A stretch of 64,000 bases of DNA from Cellulomonas hominis (GTDB taxonomy: Bacteria > Actinomycetota > Actinomycetes > Actinomycetales > Cellulomonadaceae), in contig NZ_CABEGA010000018.1 in assembly GCF_901521055.1 (NCBI RefSeq), positions 62,001-126,000 on the forward strand. The letters are read 5' to 3'. Numbering within the stretch: the first letter of the stretch is position 1; each line of letters opens with the position of its first letter. The notes beneath the pieces are model-generated. The model saw only the letters and a list, made by a program, of their open reading frames with translations. It searched no databases and was not told where the DNA came from. A program made the position numbers and the translations under genes. Shown here one piece after another: positions 62,385-64,000 of this stretch.

Positions 62385-63140
62385 ATGTCGGGTCACTCCA
62401 AGTGGGCCACCACGAAGCACAAGAAGGCCGTGATCGACGCGAAGCGCGGCAAGCTCTTCGCGAAGCTCATCAAGAACATCGAGGTGGCCGCCCGCACGGG
62501 CGGCGGTGACCCCGCGGGCAACCCGACGCTCTTCGACGCCATCCAGAAGGCCAAGAAGACCTCGGTCCCGAACGACAACATCGAGCGCGCGGTCAAGCGC
62601 GGCTCCGGTGCCGAGGCCGGCGGCGCGGACTACCAGACGATCCTGTACGAGGGCTACGGCCCCGGCGGCGTCGCGTTCCTGGTGGAGTGCCTCACCGACA
62701 ACCGGAACCGCGCCGCGGCCGACGTCCGCGTCGCGTTCACCCGCAGCGGCGGCCAGCTGGCCGACCCGGGCTCCGTGGCCTACCTGTTCTCCCGCAAGGG
62801 CGTCGTGATGGTCCCCAAGGAGGGCACCACCGAGGACGACGTCATGATGGCGGTGCTGGAGGCCGGCGCCGAGGAGGTCAACGACGCGGGCGACTCCTAC
62901 GAGGTGCTGTCCGAGGCGACCGACCTGGTCGCCGTGCGGACCGCCCTGCAGGACGCGGGCATCGAGTACGACTCCGCCGACGTCGTGTTCCACCCGGCGA
63001 CCCAGATCGAGGTCGACGCCGAGGGCGCGCGCAAGATCCTGCGGCTGATCGACACGCTCGAGGACTCGGACGACGTGCAGAACGTCTACGCGAACTTCGA
63101 CGCCTCCGACGAGGTCATGGCGGAGCTCGAGGACGACTGA
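62385..63140 (+). CDS. YebC/PmpR-family protein
   Basis: The 251-residue protein begins [22 protein letters not shown], the hallmark of the family, and contains [13 protein letters not shown] and [10 protein letters not shown]. YebC proteins were first described as DNA-binding regulators and more recently tied to translation of proline-rich stretches; the role in this species is not known. The ATG has GAGGGTACGAAG upstream. yebC next to ruvC is highly conserved among bacteria. A terminator hairpin follows. Confidence 0.95.
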   Translation: MSGHSKWATTKHKKAVIDAKRGKLFAKLIKNIEVAARTGGGDPAGNPTLFDAIQKAKKTSVPNDNIERAVKRGSGAEAGGADYQTILYEGYGPGGVAFLVECLTDNRNRAAADVRVAFTRSGGQLADPGSVAYLFSRKGVVMVPKEGTTEDDVMMAVLEAGAEEVNDAGDSYEVLSEATDLVAVRTALQDAGIEYDSADVVFHPATQIEVDAEGARKILRLIDTLEDSDDVQNVYANFDASDEVMAELEDD

Positions 63141-63160
63141 GCTCCACGCTGGACCACCCC

Positions 63161-63198
63161 GCGACGCCCCGCCCGGCCCCGGCCGCGCGGGGCGTCGC
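63161..63198 (+). terminator. terminator after yebC
   Basis: GCGACGCCCCGC (63161-63172) pairs perfectly with GCGGGGCGTCGC (63187-63198) around a 14-base loop, 20 bases past the yebC stop; so ruvC needs its own promoter. Confidence 0.75.
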
Positions 63199-63270
63199 GC
63201 TGCTTGGGGCGGGCCACGCCAGCGCGCGTCCCGCCCGCGCGTCCCGGCCGGTTCCGCGGTGCGCGGCTGG

Positions 63271-63276
63271 GAGGAT
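63271..63276 (+). promoter_or_regulatory. possible -10 element of leaderless ruvC
   Basis: GAGGAT ends 6 bases before the ruvC GTG. It is weak by sequence but keeps the spacing seen at other leaderless genes here. Confidence 0.35.
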
Positions 63277-63282
63277 GCGGGG

Positions 63283-63852
63283 GTGCGCGTACTCGGAGTG
63301 GACCCCGGACTGACCCGCTGCGGGCTCGGCGTCGTCGACGGCCTGCCCGGCCGCCGGGTGCGGATGGTCGCCGTGGGTGTGGCGCAGACCCGGCCCGACG
63401 AGGACATCGACCAGCGGCTGCTGGGCATCGCGGGCCAGATCGACCTGTGGCTCGAGGAGCACGCCCCCGACGCCCTGGCGGTCGAGCGCGTGTTCGCCCA
63501 GCACAACGTCCGCACGGTCATGGGCACGGCGCAGGTGGCGGGGATCGCGATGCTGGCGGCCGCCCGGCGGCGCATCCCGATCGCGATGCACACGCCGTCC
63601 GAGGTGAAGGCGGCGGTCACGGGCAACGGCCGCGCGGACAAGCCGCAGGTGCAGACGATGGTGGCCCGCCTGCTGCAGCTCGACGAGCTGCCGAGGCCCG
63701 CGGACGCCGCCGACGCGCTCGCGCTGGCGATCTGCCACCTCTGGCGGCCGGCCGGTGCGGTGGGCGCGCCGCAGCGGGCGCCGGGCTCGATGACCGCGGC
63801 GCAGCGCGCCTGGGCGGCCGCGGAGCAGGCCTCGCGGCGCGTGCGGGCCTGA
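63283..63852 (+). CDS. ruvC: Holliday junction endonuclease RuvC
   Basis: RuvC cleaves Holliday junctions in the RuvABC complex. The 189-residue nuclease has D7 in [12 protein letters not shown]68 in AVERVF, and a pair of Asp near residues 140-143 in [10 protein letters not shown], giving the four-acid catalytic site. [21 protein letters not shown] is the DNA-binding part (21 positions, about residues 106-126). I start at GTG 63283, where VRVLGVDPG matches the family. ruvA begins at 63990. A 14-base tandem duplication spans its stop. Confidence 0.96.
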   Translation: MRVLGVDPGLTRCGLGVVDGLPGRRVRMVAVGVAQTRPDEDIDQRLLGIAGQIDLWLEEHAPDALAVERVFAQHNVRTVMGTAQVAGIAMLAAARRRIPIAMHTPSEVKAAVTGNGRADKPQVQTMVARLLQLDELPRPADAADALALAICHLWRPAGAVGAPQRAPGSMTAAQRAWAAAEQASRRVRA

Positions 63853-63868
63853 CCGTGCGGGCCTGACC
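63841..63868. repeat. 14-base tandem duplication over ruvC stop
   Basis: GTGCGGGCCTGACC occurs at 63841 and 63855. The first copy contains the TGA stop of ruvC. Confidence 0.7.
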
Positions 63869-63929
63869 GCTCGCGCTGCGGGGACCGCACCGGCGCGCCG
63901 CCCGCCGTCCCCAGGGGCGCGCGTGTCGT

Positions 63930-63945
63930 TCGTACAGGTGTTCGC
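63930..63945. promoter_or_regulatory. LexA-like SOS box before ruvA
   Basis: TCGTAC-AGGT-GTTCGC fits the actinobacterial SOS box TCGAAC-N4-GTTCGA with one mismatch in each arm. It overlaps where the -35 region would be for the -10-like CAGACT at 63954-63959, so LexA binding would block ruvA(B) transcription. Confidence 0.65.
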
Positions 63946-63953
63946 ACGCGTGG

Positions 63954-63959
63954 CAGACT
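63954..63959 (+). promoter_or_regulatory. -10 element for ruvA transcript
   Basis: CAGACT, 7 bases before an ATG at 63967 that opens an 8-codon leader frame ending on the ruvA start. See the SOS box upstream. Confidence 0.45.
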
Positions 63960-63966
63960 GCTCGCG

Positions 63967-63993
63967 ATGTCCGACGGGAAGGAGCCGGTGTGA
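63967..63993 (+). CDS. 8-codon leader ORF before ruvA
   Basis: ATG opens a frame reading MSDGKEPV; its TGA overlaps the GTG of ruvA (GTGA). The start is 7 bases after the -10-like CAGACT. It may be a leaderless start that loads ribosomes for ruvA. Coding status is uncertain. Confidence 0.35.
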   Translation: MSDGKEPV

Positions 63994-64000
63994 TCGCCTC
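63990..64000 (+). CDS. ruvA: start of Holliday junction helicase subunit RuvA (cut by window end)
   Basis: Only GTG-ATC-GCC and two more bases are present. They translate to MIAS-like, the usual N-terminus of RuvA (MIASLRG), and follow GGAAGGAG by 5 bases. Position after ruvC supports the call. Confidence 0.7.

Noticed and set aside
60003-63947. A 1314-residue open frame on the minus strand across the aminotransferase, pdxT, yebC and ruvC
   Set aside because: It runs antisense through four well-recognised genes and shows no domain pattern. It is a by-product of high GC content.

Overview
The window is very GC-rich DNA with almost no non-coding space, many GTG starts and many 4-base ATGA/GTGA gene overlaps. 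Its gene content points to a high-GC actinobacterium. Supporting evidence is the phosphatidylinositol mannoside genes (pgsA-type synthase, PatA-like acyltransferase, pimA) downstream of thrS, the actinobacterial trp neighbourhood with a Trp-associated membrane protein and a small HGxxPAAW-type protein, a mycothiol-type DinB family, an SsgA-family protein and a CGNR zinc-finger regulator. Cellulomonadaceae is my best guess at family level. That is inference from gene order and the secreted GH5 enzyme, not from a search. I see no insertion sequence, phage gene or CRISPR array.

Layout. 0-19 kb is core metabolism, all on the + strand: the end of a heterodimeric ABC exporter, hisI, trpE, small membrane proteins, trpC-trpB-trpA, lgt, gltB-gltD and pyk. 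19-23.7 kb holds small accessory genes: an SRPBCC protein, a DinB-like protein, a kinase-like protein with a broken P-loop, an alpha/beta hydrolase and an unknown protein. 24-43 kb is an unusual accessory island. It carries a P-type ATPase, two SHOCT proteins, a DUF6325-like protein, two large MalT/LAL-type LuxR regulators, three DUF1269 proteins, an Abhydrolase_9 membrane hydrolase, a SulP transporter, two DUF1254/DUF1214 proteins and a GAP-family membrane protein. 43.5-46.8 kb encodes a large secreted GH5 glycosidase with extra binding domains. 46.9-50.1 kb has four tRNA genes, pabB, pabC and an SsgA-like gene. 50-52.5 kb has an aminotransferase/DinB operon divergent from a CGNR regulator. 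52.5-64 kb is the conserved thrS - HIT - PI synthase - PatA - pimA - pdxS - NUDIX - aminotransferase - pdxT - yebC - ruvC - (ruvA) block, an arrangement recalling the mycobacterial one.

The most interesting signal is regulatory. A palindrome of the form TCACCC-N5-GGGTGA, with variants, occurs about ten times. Every copy I found lies in an intergenic gap of the 24-42 kb island, roughly 50-130 bases ahead of start codons of the P-type ATPase, the SHOCT, DUF6325, DUF1269 and DUF1254 genes, the membrane hydrolase and both LAL regulators. It looks like an island-wide operator that ties these poorly described genes into one (probably stress-related) regulon. A second, separate signal is a pair of GTCACC-N9-GGTGAC palindromes between the CGNR gene and the divergent aminotransferase operon, one of them overlapping the CGNR -10 region. 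Other regulatory features are a LexA-like box before ruvA, a nested hairpin directly before trpC, and a recurring TANNNT-like hexamer exactly 6-7 bases before the start codon, which indicates many leaderless mRNAs.
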